Positions 45,011 to 56,224 of a DNA stretch of 62,477 bases are shown piece after piece. The translations under genes were made by a program, and so were the position numbers. The notes beneath the pieces were generated by a model that worked only from the letters and a program-made list of their open reading frames with translations, did no database searches and was not told where the DNA came from. Position 1 is the stretch's first letter; each line of letters opens with the position of its first letter. This stretch comes from Pirellulales bacterium (GTDB lineage: Bacteria > Planctomycetota > Planctomycetia > Pirellulales > JADZDJ01): assembly GCA_035656635.1 (NCBI GenBank), contig DASRSD010000176.1, positions 1 to 62,477 on the forward strand, written 5' to 3'.

Positions 45011-45068
45011 TTTACCGTTTGGTTAATTAACTAATCGGTAAAATACAGTTTCGGTCGATCGGCGTCAA
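45011..45068 (-). promoter_or_regulatory. Promoter with overlapping operator for the ArsR-SRPBCC operon
   Basis: On the minus strand TTGACG (45063-45068) and TATTTT (45040-45045) are 17 bases apart. An inverted repeat TTTACCG ... CGGTAAA (45011-45017 and 45036-45042) with an inner TTAATTAA overlaps the -10 box and the expected transcript start, ending 16 bases before the arsR start. The layout fits repression by the ArsR product. Confidence 0.62.
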
Positions 45069-45087
45069 TGGGTTGAGAGAGAAAAAT

Positions 45088-46293
45088 TCATCCAAGCAGA
45101 TTGACAGATTTTTGATCGGCGGCAGACTGCGGCTCGGGCCGGCTCCAGGCCAGCCAGCGTTTGACGATGCGCTTCAAGCGCAAGGCTTGAGCACGCAGCC
45201 GGGCGGGATGGAAGTGCGTGTAATGGTAGGCCGGCTGTAAGCGGGTCAGCCAGTAGCGCTTGCACTCCAAGTAATTCGGGCCCAAATCAATCAGCCGATC
45301 GCCGCAGAGGCAACTGTCTTCGATCATTTTGCCCAGCAACACCGTGCCGGCCCCTTCCTGCACCGCCATCGGATCGTAACCGTTGCGAACGCCGTAGACC
45401 CAGCCGCGATAATGATAGTTGTACGAAAACGCCACCGGCTTATCGCGGAGCAACAATAAATTCATGTCGACCGCGCCGGCCCGGGCTGCGGATTCGTGTG
45501 CCGCACGCAGGTAGGACCGCACCGAGTCGTGGGAAAGCGTAGTGCCGGTGCTCGAATCGCCTTGCCAACTCCGTTCCGCCAACTGCACGCAGGTGTCGTA
45601 CAAATCCCAGCGTGGGTCGCCGTCAGCGTGTGCCTCGCCCAACGGACGATAGCGGAAATATTCCAGCTTGCCGCGCTTGAGTAGCAGCCGTTCACAGCGG
45701 CGCACATTGCTTCGCCAAGTCGATTTGCGCGTGCCCCAATAATTTTCCCAGCCTGGTGTTAGATCCACTTGTGCAGATTGATGCCATACTTGACGGTCAA
45801 AACCGAAACCCGCCGCTTGCATTGCCTGGGGAGTGTTGTTGCTGTCGATTTCGGCATCGACCCAGCGCAGATCGAGCAAATCCCAATCTCGGTCCGTGCG
45901 GCGAATGTGTTGCAAGCCGGCTTGCAACGTAGCAGCCGGATGTGGACCAATCGGGCCGTAAAAGCTACCCCAACCGGCCAGGGGATAGCCCAGCACTCGC
46001 ACCGGGCCAACCCGATAAGGTTCGGTGGTCATGACTAATGGCAAGATGCCGACTAACTCACGATTGGCTTCCACAACCAGCACCCGCAACCGCTCCGGAC
46101 GGACGGGGGCTGTGTTTTCGTTAGCGGCATGGCTTAGGGCCGACACGCCATCTCCATAAAACTGCCAGTACGTTTGCAACCAGGGGAGCGATTGGAAAAA
46201 GGTCGCCCCCGGGGTCGCGGCCAGCAAATCGCCCCATACGGTCTGTAAACCGCTCAGTTCTGACAGCGAATTAAGCTCTGTTACGTTGAACAT
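45088..46293 (-). CDS. FemAB/GNAT-fold acetyltransferase-like protein (BioF2 type)
   Basis: ATG 46293 (MFNVTELNSLSEL) gives 401 residues; the upstream 26 residues are low quality. The pattern FFQSLPWLQTYWQFYGDG, then LLLRDKPVAFSYNYHYRGWVYGVRNGYDP and a final LIDLGPNYLECKRYW is the bacterial CelD/BcsL-like GNAT domain found in exopolysaccharide and wall-modification loci. It probably transfers an acyl group to a polymer or lipid. No polysaccharide cluster is adjacent, so the substrate is open. Confidence 0.82.
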   Translation of the reverse strand: MFNVTELNSLSELSGLQTVWGDLLAATPGATFFQSLPWLQTYWQFYGDGVSALSHAANENTAPVRPERLRVLVVEANRELVGILPLVMTTEPYRVGPVRVLGYPLAGWGSFYGPIGPHPAATLQAGLQHIRRTDRDWDLLDLRWVDAEIDSNNTPQAMQAAGFGFDRQVWHQSAQVDLTPGWENYWGTRKSTWRSNVRRCERLLLKRGKLEYFRYRPLGEAHADGDPRWDLYDTCVQLAERSWQGDSSTGTTLSHDSVRSYLRAAHESAARAGAVDMNLLLLRDKPVAFSYNYHYRGWVYGVRNGYDPMAVQEGAGTVLLGKMIEDSCLCGDRLIDLGPNYLECKRYWLTRLQPAYHYTHFHPARLRAQALRLKRIVKRWLAWSRPEPQSAADQKSVNLLG

Positions 46294-46549
46294 ACGCTTA
46301 CGGTGTAATGACTTGGGGCAATTCTCAGACCGTGCTGCCGCACCCGCCCGATGCCCCCGGACGATGTACATGCAACTTATTGGGTGGTGTTTCCGATCCT
46401 CAACGGCGCTGTTTTCTGGAAACCTTGCTTGCGGCGGCCCGATAAGAAAGCATAGTTTCTAACTAGCCCCCGGAACTGCCGCGGAGCTTGCGGGGTTCAA
46501 ATAAATGGCTGAGAATTAAAGGGATGGGCTCACTCTTAGAAGAACTGCC

Positions 46550-48289
46550 ATGTTAAAGCCTATTTCTGTGGTGGTCGTAGGACTGGTTTTGGCGGCCTGG
46601 GGTCTGTCGCTGCCGGCGGCCGAGTACAACACTTCCGCGAAGAAAACGCCGCTGATTACATGGACCGGCAAGGCCGATCCGTTTTCGCAAAGCAAATTGG
46701 AGCCGACGGCGCTGGCCAAGGTAATCGACCATTCGCTTACTGAAGATTTGGCCGCCTCGGACGATACCAACAAGGTGCTGACGTTCAGCAAGCGCGCCAG
46801 CGACGAAGTGTTTTTGCGGCGGGTGTATCTCGATTTCATCGGCCATAATCCGACAGCCGACGAAGTGACCACCTTCGTGCTCGATCCGGCCAAGGACAAG
46901 CGCGATAAGCTGATTGTCAAATTGCTCGACGATCCGCGCTTCGGCGAAAACTGGGGCCGCTATTGGCGCGACGTCATTATGTATCGTCGCCAGGAAGATC
47001 GGGCCATGCTGGTGCAGCCGGCGCTCACCGACTACCTGACCGAGCAGTTCAACAAGAACACGCCGTGGGATGCCATTGCCCGCTCGTTCATGACCGCCGA
47101 CGGCGACGTGAAAGACAACGGCGCGACCGGCATTATTATGGCGCAAAACGGCATGACGTCCGATATTACTTCAGAAATTTCGCGCATTTTCTTGGGCGTG
47201 CAAATTCAGTGCGCCAACTGTCACGACCATAAAACCGATCGCTGGAAGCGCGAACAGTTTCACCAATTGGCGGCCTTCTTCCCGCGAGTTGCCCTCAAGC
47301 CAGACAACGCAGGCGAGAAGCGCACGTTTGTTGTTTCCGGGAACGACAACCCGATCCGGCGAGTCAATCCAAAAATGGCCAACCGTCCGGTCGGCAGCCC
47401 CGAGCATTTCATGCCCGACTTGAAGCATCCGGAATCAGAAGGAACGAAAATGCAGCCGGTGTTTTTCCTCACCGGCCAAAACTTGCCGTTCGGCACGCCC
47501 GATGCCCAGCGCCGTGAAACCATTGCCAAGTGGATTACCGATCCGCGCGACGAATGGTTTGCCAAGGCGTTCGTCAACCGCATTTGGGCCGAGCTGGTGG
47601 GCGAAGGATTTTATAACCCCATCGACGACCTTGGGCCCGACCGCACTTGCAGCGCGCCCAAAACCATGGAAATTTTAGGGCACGAGTTTGCTGACAGCCG
47701 CTTCGATATCAAGCGGCTATTTCACATTATTGCCGATACTGAAGCGTACCAGCGCGACAGCCGTTCGCGCCGCAAGCCCGACGAAATGCCCTTTGCGGCC
47801 AATTGCCCGGAGCGTTTGCGCGGCGACGAAGTGTACGACGCGCTGGTTTCCGCCTTGGGCGCGAACGAAGACATGCCGGCCCTGCGATTTGCCGCGGCCG
47901 ACGGCGCCAAGGGAGGCAAAGCCGCGGCACTTCTCCGATCGCCGCGAAATCAATTCGACCAGGTGTTTGGTTACGATCCCAGCGCACCCCGCGACGAAGT
48001 GACCGGCTCCATTCCGCAAGCCCTGCTAATGATGAACGGGCCGCAAATCAATCGGGCCATTACCGGCTTCCGTCCCGGCGGCGGCACGTTGGGGCAGTTG
48101 CTCAACTCTACTAGCGATAATGAGGCCGTGGCCACCGAATTGTATTTGCGCTGCCTGGGGCGCGAACCGAATAAAGCCGAACTCCAAACTTGTGTCGATC
48201 ACGTGAAAAAAACCAGCAACCGCACCACAGGATTTGAAGATGTGCTGTGGGCGCTGATTAATTCGACGGAATTTTTACAACGGAGGTAG
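46550..48289 (+). CDS. DUF1549/DUF1553 secreted protein
   Basis: The protein has 579 residues with a signal peptide (about 1-24). DUF1549 carries VFLRRVYLDFIGHNPTADEV and DPRFGENWGRYWRDV, and ends in CANCHDHKTDRWK, a CxxCH-type motif normal for this family and not proof of heme. DUF1553 follows, with WITDPRDEWFAKAFVNRIWAELVGEGF and the C-terminal LYLRCLGREPNKAEL. It lacks the cytochrome-c, concanavalin or BIG domains seen in longer relatives. It is paired with the DUF1501 gene, a planctomycete hallmark; function unknown. Confidence 0.92.
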   Translation: MLKPISVVVVGLVLAAWGLSLPAAEYNTSAKKTPLITWTGKADPFSQSKLEPTALAKVIDHSLTEDLAASDDTNKVLTFSKRASDEVFLRRVYLDFIGHNPTADEVTTFVLDPAKDKRDKLIVKLLDDPRFGENWGRYWRDVIMYRRQEDRAMLVQPALTDYLTEQFNKNTPWDAIARSFMTADGDVKDNGATGIIMAQNGMTSDITSEISRIFLGVQIQCANCHDHKTDRWKREQFHQLAAFFPRVALKPDNAGEKRTFVVSGNDNPIRRVNPKMANRPVGSPEHFMPDLKHPESEGTKMQPVFFLTGQNLPFGTPDAQRRETIAKWITDPRDEWFAKAFVNRIWAELVGEGFYNPIDDLGPDRTCSAPKTMEILGHEFADSRFDIKRLFHIIADTEAYQRDSRSRRKPDEMPFAANCPERLRGDEVYDALVSALGANEDMPALRFAAADGAKGGKAAALLRSPRNQFDQVFGYDPSAPRDEVTGSIPQALLMMNGPQINRAITGFRPGGGTLGQLLNSTSDNEAVATELYLRCLGREPNKAELQTCVDHVKKTSNRTTGFEDVLWALINSTEFLQRR

Positions 48290-48382
48290 GCGGTAAACAG
48301 CAGGCAGTAGGCGGTATGCAGCAGGCGGCAGGAAACAAAAACCGCCTCTGCGTACCTCCTACGGTATACTGCATACCGTATA
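48286..48382. repeat. GGTATGCAG-type inverted and tandem repeat
   Basis: The 106-base gap between the DUF1549 and DUF1501 genes carries near-repeats of GTAGGCGG/GCAGGCGG. CGGTATGCAG (48312-48321) is inverted perfectly as CTGCATACCG (48369-48378). It can form a 10-base-pair stem between two genes that are probably co-transcribed. Confidence 0.6.
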
Positions 48383-48395
48383 CAACGAGGCAGCC

Positions 48396-49709
48396 ATGTC
48401 TATCCAACTTTGCCATTGCATTACCGCCAAAGCTCATAAAGAAGGCGCCTTCGGCCGGCGCGATTTTCTGAAAGGCATTTCGGCCTCTGCCATCGCCGGC
48501 GGACTGGCGGGCGGGTTGTTGCACTGGACCGATTTAGTCACCGCCAACGCCGCCGATTTGCGCAGCCGCGGTATGGCTTGCATTTTGCTGTGGATGCAAG
48601 GCGGCCCCAGCCAGTTCGAAACGTTCAGCCCCAAACCCGGCACAGCCACCGGCGGCGAAACCAAGGCCATTTCCACGGCCGTTCCCGGCATTCAAATCGC
48701 CTCCGACTTTCCCGAAGTGGCCAAGCAGGCGGGCGACATTGCTTTCATCCGCTCGGTCAACAGCCGAGAAGGCGCGCATCCCCGCGCACAGTTGCTCATG
48801 CACACCGGATATTTGCCGCTGGCGACGGTGAAGTATCCCACGTTAGGTTCCCTGGTGGCCCACGAAATTGCCGATGCCGCCGGGCAATTGCCCTCGTTTG
48901 TGCGCATCGGCGGCGGACGTGCCAGCGGCGGCGGCGGTGGATTTTTGGGCAATGAGTTCGATCCGTTCGACATTCCCAACCCTAGCGCTCCGCCCACCAA
49001 CACCACCGTGCAAACCGACATGGGCCGCTACAACAACCGGCTCGATTTGCTCGGCCAGTTGGAAATTGCGGCCGGCGGCGGAAAGCTGTCGTCGGAATCG
49101 GCCGATCATCAAAAACTGTACCAACGGGCCGTGAAGATGATCACCAGCCCCGACATGAGAGCGTTCGACTTAACCAAGGAAAACGATAAAACCCGCGCCG
49201 CTTACGGCGACAGCGCCTTTGGCAACGGCTGCTTGCTGGCCCGGCGGCTGGTGGAGGCAGGCGTGACGTTTGTCGAAGTGCAGTTGGACGGCTGGGACAC
49301 GCACCAAGATAATTTCGCCCGCGTTTCGCGGCTGGCCGACACGGTCGACAAGCCGTTCGCCGCGCTGGTGGCGGACCTCAAGCAGCGCGGCCTGCTCGAT
49401 AAAACGCTGGTCATTTGGATGGGCGAATTCGGCCGCACGCCCAACATTAATGCCAACAGCGGCCGCGACCACTTCCCCAAAGCGTTCAACGTGGCCTTGG
49501 CCGGCGCCGGCATTCGCGGCGGCCGCGTCATTGGCGAAACTGACGCCACGGGCCAGGAAATCAAGGAACGCCCCGTGGCTGTGAACGATTTGTTCCAAAC
49601 CTTCTGCAAAAGCCTGGGCATGAAGCCCGAGCACGAAAACATGAGCAGCATCGGCCGGCCGATCAAAGTGGTCGACGGCGGCAAACCCGTGCACGAGCTG
49701 TTTTCGTAA
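48396..49709 (+). CDS. DUF1501 protein with Tat signal
   Basis: The protein has 437 residues. An N-terminal Tat-type motif GRRDFLKG and hydrophobic segment (about 21-45) direct export of a folded protein. The DUF1501 pattern FIRSVNSREGAHPRAQLLMHTGYLP, with DGWDTHQDNFARVSRLADTVDKPF and WMGEFGRTPNIN, indicates an alkaline-phosphatase/sulfatase-like fold. A GAGG ribosome-binding site precedes ATG 48396. Substrate unknown; it accompanies DUF1549 proteins in nearly all planctomycete genomes. Confidence 0.92.
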   Translation: MSIQLCHCITAKAHKEGAFGRRDFLKGISASAIAGGLAGGLLHWTDLVTANAADLRSRGMACILLWMQGGPSQFETFSPKPGTATGGETKAISTAVPGIQIASDFPEVAKQAGDIAFIRSVNSREGAHPRAQLLMHTGYLPLATVKYPTLGSLVAHEIADAAGQLPSFVRIGGGRASGGGGGFLGNEFDPFDIPNPSAPPTNTTVQTDMGRYNNRLDLLGQLEIAAGGGKLSSESADHQKLYQRAVKMITSPDMRAFDLTKENDKTRAAYGDSAFGNGCLLARRLVEAGVTFVEVQLDGWDTHQDNFARVSRLADTVDKPFAALVADLKQRGLLDKTLVIWMGEFGRTPNINANSGRDHFPKAFNVALAGAGIRGGRVIGETDATGQEIKERPVAVNDLFQTFCKSLGMKPEHENMSSIGRPIKVVDGGKPVHELFS

Positions 49710-49734
49710 GGCAAGAGGCGATTGCAGTCGTCGC

Positions 49735-52020
<2,286 letters not shown>

Positions 52021-52083
52021 TTACAAGTTGATGCCTCCGCGCCCCAAGCGACATTCAAGGAGTGGGCGCCTGAGAGACCCTGA

Positions 52084-52112
52084 ATTTTACCGATAGCAAT
52101 TATTGATAACAA
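52084..52112 (-). promoter_or_regulatory. Probable katG promoter
   Basis: On the minus strand TTGTTA (52107-52112) and TAAAAT (52084-52089) are exactly 17 bases apart. Transcription would start near 52077, about 90 bases before ATG 51987. Confidence 0.55.
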
Positions 52113-52159
52113 GGCACCGCAGAAGGGGTCGAATAGGCTGGTGCCCGTCTTCAACTTAG

Positions 52160-52235
52160 CCGGAAGGCCAGGCCTTCCGGACCGGATGCGGTGAGCATCC
52201 GGCTATCACCGCGATGCCCTGGTGGAGACACCAGG
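52160..52235. repeat. Three consecutive perfect hairpins
   Basis: Between sixA and katG three separate stems follow each other. They are CCGGAAGGCC/GGCCTTCCGG (52160-52180), CCGGATGC with a 5-base loop and GCATCCGG (52182-52202), and CCTGGTG with a 4-base loop and CACCAGG (52218-52235). None is followed by a T run. They resemble a cluster of REP-like palindromes; transcription attenuation toward sixA is also possible. Confidence 0.7.
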
Positions 52236-52242
52236 CCCTGCT

Positions 52243-52731
52243 TCACACTCCCAGCAATTTCGCGGTCGCTAGCCACTGCAGCGCGCCTTTGCCCAGGCCG
52301 ATGGGTTCTTCAAAGCGAATCGCGGCAATCGCTCCCTTGCGAAACCGAATGGCCGCGTCGCCGCTGCCGATGAGCCGCGCCGCCAAATAGCACACATCCG
52401 GATCGTGACCGACCCACGCTACTTCGTCGTTTTGCAATTCGGCCGTCCATTGAACCAGCGCTTCCAAATTCGAATTCGGCGCCAACGCCTCCAGCGGCAC
52501 AACGCCCGGCTTGCTGGGAAATCGCTTGGCGATGATTTCGGCCGTCTGCTGGCAGCGCACTAGCGGGCTGGTGGCAATCACCTCTGGCGCAAAGCGCACC
52601 TCGGTCAATTGCTTCACCAGCTTCTTGAACCGCTTCTCGCCGACGTCGGTGAGTGGACGCAGCGAATCATCGGGCCACTTGTGTTCATCGCGCTCTTCGG
52701 CCCAGGCATGGCGAACAATGTAAAGCAGCAT
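52243..52731 (-). CDS. sixA: SixA-type phosphohistidine phosphatase
   Basis: ATG 52731 gives 162 residues opening MLLYIVRHAWAEERDEHKW, the RHG-family catalytic loop with its nucleophilic His in RHA. ATSPLVRCQQTAEII and WVGHDPDV supply the second Arg and the second His. E. coli SixA dephosphorylates phosphohistidine of the ArcB and PTS-Ntr phosphorelays; the natural target here is unknown. A longer frame begins 24 bases upstream but adds no family residues. Confidence 0.88.
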   Translation of the reverse strand: MLLYIVRHAWAEERDEHKWPDDSLRPLTDVGEKRFKKLVKQLTEVRFAPEVIATSPLVRCQQTAEIIAKRFPSKPGVVPLEALAPNSNLEALVQWTAELQNDEVAWVGHDPDVCYLAARLIGSGDAAIRFRKGAIAAIRFEEPIGLGKGALQWLATAKLLGV

Positions 52732-52820
52732 GGTGTGTCTCTCGGTGGGATCCAATCAGAAATAGAAACGACCCGCCAATCATCGCAATTCTAACTTCCG
52801 CGCCAACCCGGTGCCAAAAA

Positions 52821-53780
52821 TTACCGGCTGCGCCACAGAATGTGGTCGTCAATCGCTAGTTCGCGCTGCGTGGCGGCAATTTGCTGTTTGAATCGCCGCG
52901 AATCCATCGGATAACCCGCCGTCGGTTTTAGCCCCGGCACCCGGGCACACCAGAACTCGTTGAACGGCCGCATGGCCGCTTCGCGCAAGTATTTAGAAGT
53001 CATCGAAGCCAGGGCCACGGGCAAAAACCGCTCGCCGCCGACGTGAAAGCCAATTTCCACACGCCGCTCCTCCGGGCCGAAGCGATACACGCTGATCGCT
53101 TCCGATTCTTGCCGCACTTCAATCCACGCTTCCTCAAATTGAATTTGCAATAGCGGATGATAATAATCTCGTCCACCGTGCTTGTCGCAAAATACTTGCA
53201 CGTAGCCGTCGGCGGCCAGCGACAGCGCCTCGGCCACAAGCGCCAAGGTAACTCGTGAAAGTGCATCGGCCTTGTTGCTGGCGGCGACCAATTGATTGAA
53301 CTCGTCTGGAAAAACCGCGCGCGACAGCAGGCCGATCAAGCGCACGCCCAGGGCCTCCAGGCCGAGTTGGAGCATTTCGATCAGCGCGGGCAGTTCGTCG
53401 CCGTCGGTCCACAAGGGAACCTCCGCCGCGTAACCCAAGTGCCAAGGCAATTCGTCAATGCGCGGCGCGTATTGCGGATCGAGCCAATGCCACAGCTCGC
53501 ACCACTGGCGCGGTGTTCGTCCCAGCATGCCAAGCGCCGCAAGCACTCCGCGCTCCAAGTGATCTAGGCCGCAGCCGTTTTTGTAAACCGCTTTGGAATC
53601 GGCCCAACAGATTTTCTTTTTTCCTGCCCGAGCGGCATGCGGCGTCACATGCCGCCGCAAATGTTTGTACAGAGTGGCCGCGTCCACCCCATCGTCGAGG
53701 CGCCAGACCGTGGCGGTAATAATCAGCGGCCCAAAGTTGGGTCCGTAACCGGCTTCGTCCGTGCCGATAAGGTAAGGCAT
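52821..53780 (-). CDS. Ribonuclease HII-like protein
   Basis: ATG 53780 gives 319 residues; the frame extends upstream only through the palindromic element. The opening LIGTDEAGYGPNFGPL is the RNase HII/HIII active-site strand with the Asp-Glu pair. ICWADSKAVYKN supplies a DSK motif, and VQVFCDKHGGRDYY another acidic strand. LASMTSKYLREAAM and KPTAGYPMDSRRF match the later HII blocks. It probably cleaves RNA in RNA-DNA hybrids. It is longer than standard RNase HII (~200 residues) because of an insert of about 100 residues. A second, canonical enzyme may exist elsewhere. Confidence 0.78.
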   Translation of the reverse strand: MPYLIGTDEAGYGPNFGPLIITATVWRLDDGVDAATLYKHLRRHVTPHAARAGKKKICWADSKAVYKNGCGLDHLERGVLAALGMLGRTPRQWCELWHWLDPQYAPRIDELPWHLGYAAEVPLWTDGDELPALIEMLQLGLEALGVRLIGLLSRAVFPDEFNQLVAASNKADALSRVTLALVAEALSLAADGYVQVFCDKHGGRDYYHPLLQIQFEEAWIEVRQESEAISVYRFGPEERRVEIGFHVGGERFLPVALASMTSKYLREAAMRPFNEFWCARVPGLKPTAGYPMDSRRFKQQIAATQRELAIDDHILWRSR

Positions 53781-53872
53781 TAACGTGAAAGGCAGGCGGC
53801 AAGTGCGGGGGCTCAAAAATCCATCTAGCGCGTGCGAGTATACACCGATTTGCCGCCATCGGGCAGCAGTCG

Positions 53873-54003
53873 GTAGTGGGCCAGTTTGATTTTTCAGGGT
53901 GGCTGGGGTCGAACGAAGTGAGCCCCCAGTCGCAGAAATTCCGGGGGCTCGGCGGCACTCGACGCCGGCCACCCAAACTGTTTCCATCAAATTGGCCCGC
54001 TAC
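53873..54003. repeat. ~130-base palindromic element
   Basis: Left arm from 53873 (GTAG-TGGGCCAGTTTGAT, then GGGTGGCTGG, then GAGCCCCCAG) is inverted in the right arm ending 54003. The termini are near-perfect and the centre imperfect. It lies between the divergent RNase HII-like and TauE/SafE genes and artificially extends both open frames. A degenerate copy sits at 33172-33210. Confidence 0.72.
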
Positions 54004-54097
54004 CCAGCAGTCGCACGGCCGTCATTCCCAGCGGCAGAAAAAATCACGCTTTAAAAATCGCCTAGAACTTCTATTCTTCGCACGTTACACTCCGGCC

Positions 54098-54892
54098 ATG
54101 AGTTGGGAAATCATATTAGCGTGTTGTGCAGCCTTGGCGGCCGGAGCCGTGAATTCTGTGGCCGGCGGTGGCACCTTGTTGACCTTTCCTGTGCTGATTG
54201 CCGTGCTGACGCACAAGCTGGGAGATGAAAAAACGGCGGCCGTGGTCGCCAATCAAACCAGCACGATGGCCTTGATCCCCGGCATTTTTGCCGCCGCTTG
54301 GGGTTATCGTCGGCAATTGAAGCACTCGCAGCAGTGGCTCAAGTGGCTGTTGCCACCGAGTTTGCTGGGTGGGCTCATCGGCGGATTGCTCGTCGTTACT
54401 TTTCCGGATCAGTTCAGTGCGCTGGTGCCCTGGCTGATTTTGACCGCGGCGGTGCTGTTCGTGCTGCAGCCGCAAATTGCCCGCTGGACCGGCGTGGGTG
54501 CGCCGCACGCCCAGCCGCATGGCGGCACCGTGGCCGCAATTGTGGTGTTCCAATTTTTTGTGGCCATTTACGGCGGCTACTTCGGCGCTGGGATCGGCAT
54601 TCTGATGCTGAGCTCGCTAGGGCTCATGGGCCTGGCCGACATCCACGTGATGAACGGCCTGAAAAACTGCCTGGCGTTTGCCATCAACATTATGGCCGTG
54701 CTGGTGTTTTTGACGAAGGGGCAAATCGATTGGTCGCTGGCCGGGCCGATGATTGTCTGTTCCATTATCGGCGGCTTTTTAGGAGCCACGCTGGCGCAGA
54801 AAATCGACCGCACCATTGTGCGGCGGATAGTCGTGGTGATTGGCTTTTCGCTAGCCACATATTATTTCTGGCGGCAGTTCAGCGGAAAATGA
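54098..54892 (+). CDS. Second TauE/SafE family permease
   Basis: ATG 54098 gives 264 residues (MSWEIILACCAALAAGAVNSVAGGGTLLTFPVLIAVL). The frame upstream lies inside the palindromic element and is not coding. The GGGTLLTFP and YFGAGIGILMLSSLG half-repeat motifs and about eight helices identify the family. It is distant from the permease at 13533 and lacks a DUF1634 partner, so the substrate may differ. Confidence 0.88.
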   Translation: MSWEIILACCAALAAGAVNSVAGGGTLLTFPVLIAVLTHKLGDEKTAAVVANQTSTMALIPGIFAAAWGYRRQLKHSQQWLKWLLPPSLLGGLIGGLLVVTFPDQFSALVPWLILTAAVLFVLQPQIARWTGVGAPHAQPHGGTVAAIVVFQFFVAIYGGYFGAGIGILMLSSLGLMGLADIHVMNGLKNCLAFAINIMAVLVFLTKGQIDWSLAGPMIVCSIIGGFLGATLAQKIDRTIVRRIVVVIGFSLATYYFWRQFSGK

Positions 54893-54941
54893 CAACGAAA
54901 ATGACCTATCTTCGTTCCTGGTCTTGGTCATTCAAAAAACT

Positions 54942-54975
54942 CGGCCCTGGGAATCCATAAAGAACTCCAGGGCCG
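54942..54975. terminator. Possible bidirectional terminator hairpin
   Basis: CGGCCCTGG (54942-54950) and CCAGGGCCG (54967-54975) form a perfect 9-pair stem with a 16-base loop in the 176-base gap between convergent genes. No long T run follows, so termination strength is uncertain. A second smaller GTCGCT/AGCGAC stem follows within 30 bases. Confidence 0.5.
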
Positions 54976-55068
54976 TTGTCGCTTTCCGCCTTAGCGACGG
55001 TTACTTGTCGCTAAACGAGGCGTGATTTTGCACCGGCCATTTTATTGCCGGCTGGAATCACCCCGGCG

Positions 55069-55953
55069 TTACCGCACGGCCTCGTTCAGCATTTTTGAAT
55101 TAGGAACACTGTGGCGATTCAACATGCCTGCCTCTTCGGTTTCGATCACGGTGGCTACCGGGCCGACTTCACGCACGGTGCCTTCCAGGTGACCCACGGT
55201 CACGCGGTCGCCGGCCTGCAGCCGTTGTCGCACATAATAACCGGCCAAAATGCCGGCCATCGTATCGCGCCCGCCCAAACCCAGCGCCAGGCCAAAGCCC
55301 AGGGCCAAGCCGCCGAACACAATCAGGATGGCGTAATTCAGCAACTCGAAATGAATGTGGAGCTGATCGAACGCTGCCATGAAGACCATCAGGGCCATGA
55401 TGTAATAACAGCCGTTGGCCAGATGATCGGCATAGCTGATTCCCACCCGATCGGCGCTAGTGGCGATGACGCCTCGCAGGAAGCCGGCGACCAGCAAGCC
55501 TACGACCACCATCACGGTGGCGACCAGTAAGTTGGGAATGTACGCCACAACCTGGCTAATTGAATCGGAAACCGAAGTGATTTTCAGAATGTTGAAACCG
55601 GCCATCAAGAACACCAGCATCAATCCCCAGAACACAATTGTGCCGACGATGGCGGGGACATTCCGCTTAATGTTCATGTGGGTCATCGATTCCCACAATC
55701 CGCTGCGTTCGGCGGCTCGTTGCAAGCCGGCCCGTTCGCACAACAACGTGACGGCGTGGGCCACCAACTTGGCGATAAAATAACCAACCACCAGCACCAC
55801 AATGGCCGCTAACACGCGGGGCGTGTAATCGACAATTTGCGCCCAAGCATTTTCAAAGCTGGCTCGCAAGGCAGTGCCGGCTTCCTGGCCTGTTTTGGTG
55901 AGCGTGTCGCCTACATTCGTAGTCGTGGGAACGTCTGCCAAAATCGAAAACAT
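55069..55953 (-). CDS. Small-conductance mechanosensitive channel-like protein
   Basis: The protein has 294 residues. The TM-helix (PF05552-type) repeat, with VLAAIVVLVVGYFIAKLVAHAV, and a second copy, NLLVATVMVVVGLLVAGFLRGVI, precede the MscS-like region. That region has FGGLALGFGLALGLGGRDTMAGILAGYYVRQRLQAGDRVTVGHLEGTVREV. It probably forms an inner-membrane channel gated by tension. It is convergent with the second permease and appears to be a single-gene unit. Confidence 0.9.
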   Translation of the reverse strand: MFSILADVPTTTNVGDTLTKTGQEAGTALRASFENAWAQIVDYTPRVLAAIVVLVVGYFIAKLVAHAVTLLCERAGLQRAAERSGLWESMTHMNIKRNVPAIVGTIVFWGLMLVFLMAGFNILKITSVSDSISQVVAYIPNLLVATVMVVVGLLVAGFLRGVIATSADRVGISYADHLANGCYYIMALMVFMAAFDQLHIHFELLNYAILIVFGGLALGFGLALGLGGRDTMAGILAGYYVRQRLQAGDRVTVGHLEGTVREVGPVATVIETEEAGMLNRHSVPNSKMLNEAVR

Positions 55954-56224
55954 ACAGTCTGCTCCTTTCAGTCGTTTACGACTGAACTGTGGCCGCTAGT
56001 GTGCGGCCGAGGTGAAGGAAAGTGAATCGGGCTAATACTTTTTCTCCGCAGCCTCCGTTCTGCGAAGCACATGTGTTGAATCGAAACAGCGTGAGTAATT
56101 CGCTGAAGGGAAGTGCTTATGTTTTGTTCGGGCCGCCCGCACAGCCTTTGTGTTGCCGCACTACTTGTGCTGGCCTCATGCGGTCGGCTTCTAACAAACT
56201 GCGTTGCCGAGGAAAGCCGCGGCG

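Noticed and set aside
47210-47232. CxxCH heme-like motif (CANCHDH) in the DUF1549 protein
   Set aside because: This motif is a normal conserved part of DUF1549 and is not by itself evidence for a cytochrome.
53876-54097. 74-residue N-terminal extension of the second TauE/SafE gene
   Set aside because: Most of it lies in the palindromic element, and the membrane-protein start MSWEIILACC at 54098 is a better fit.
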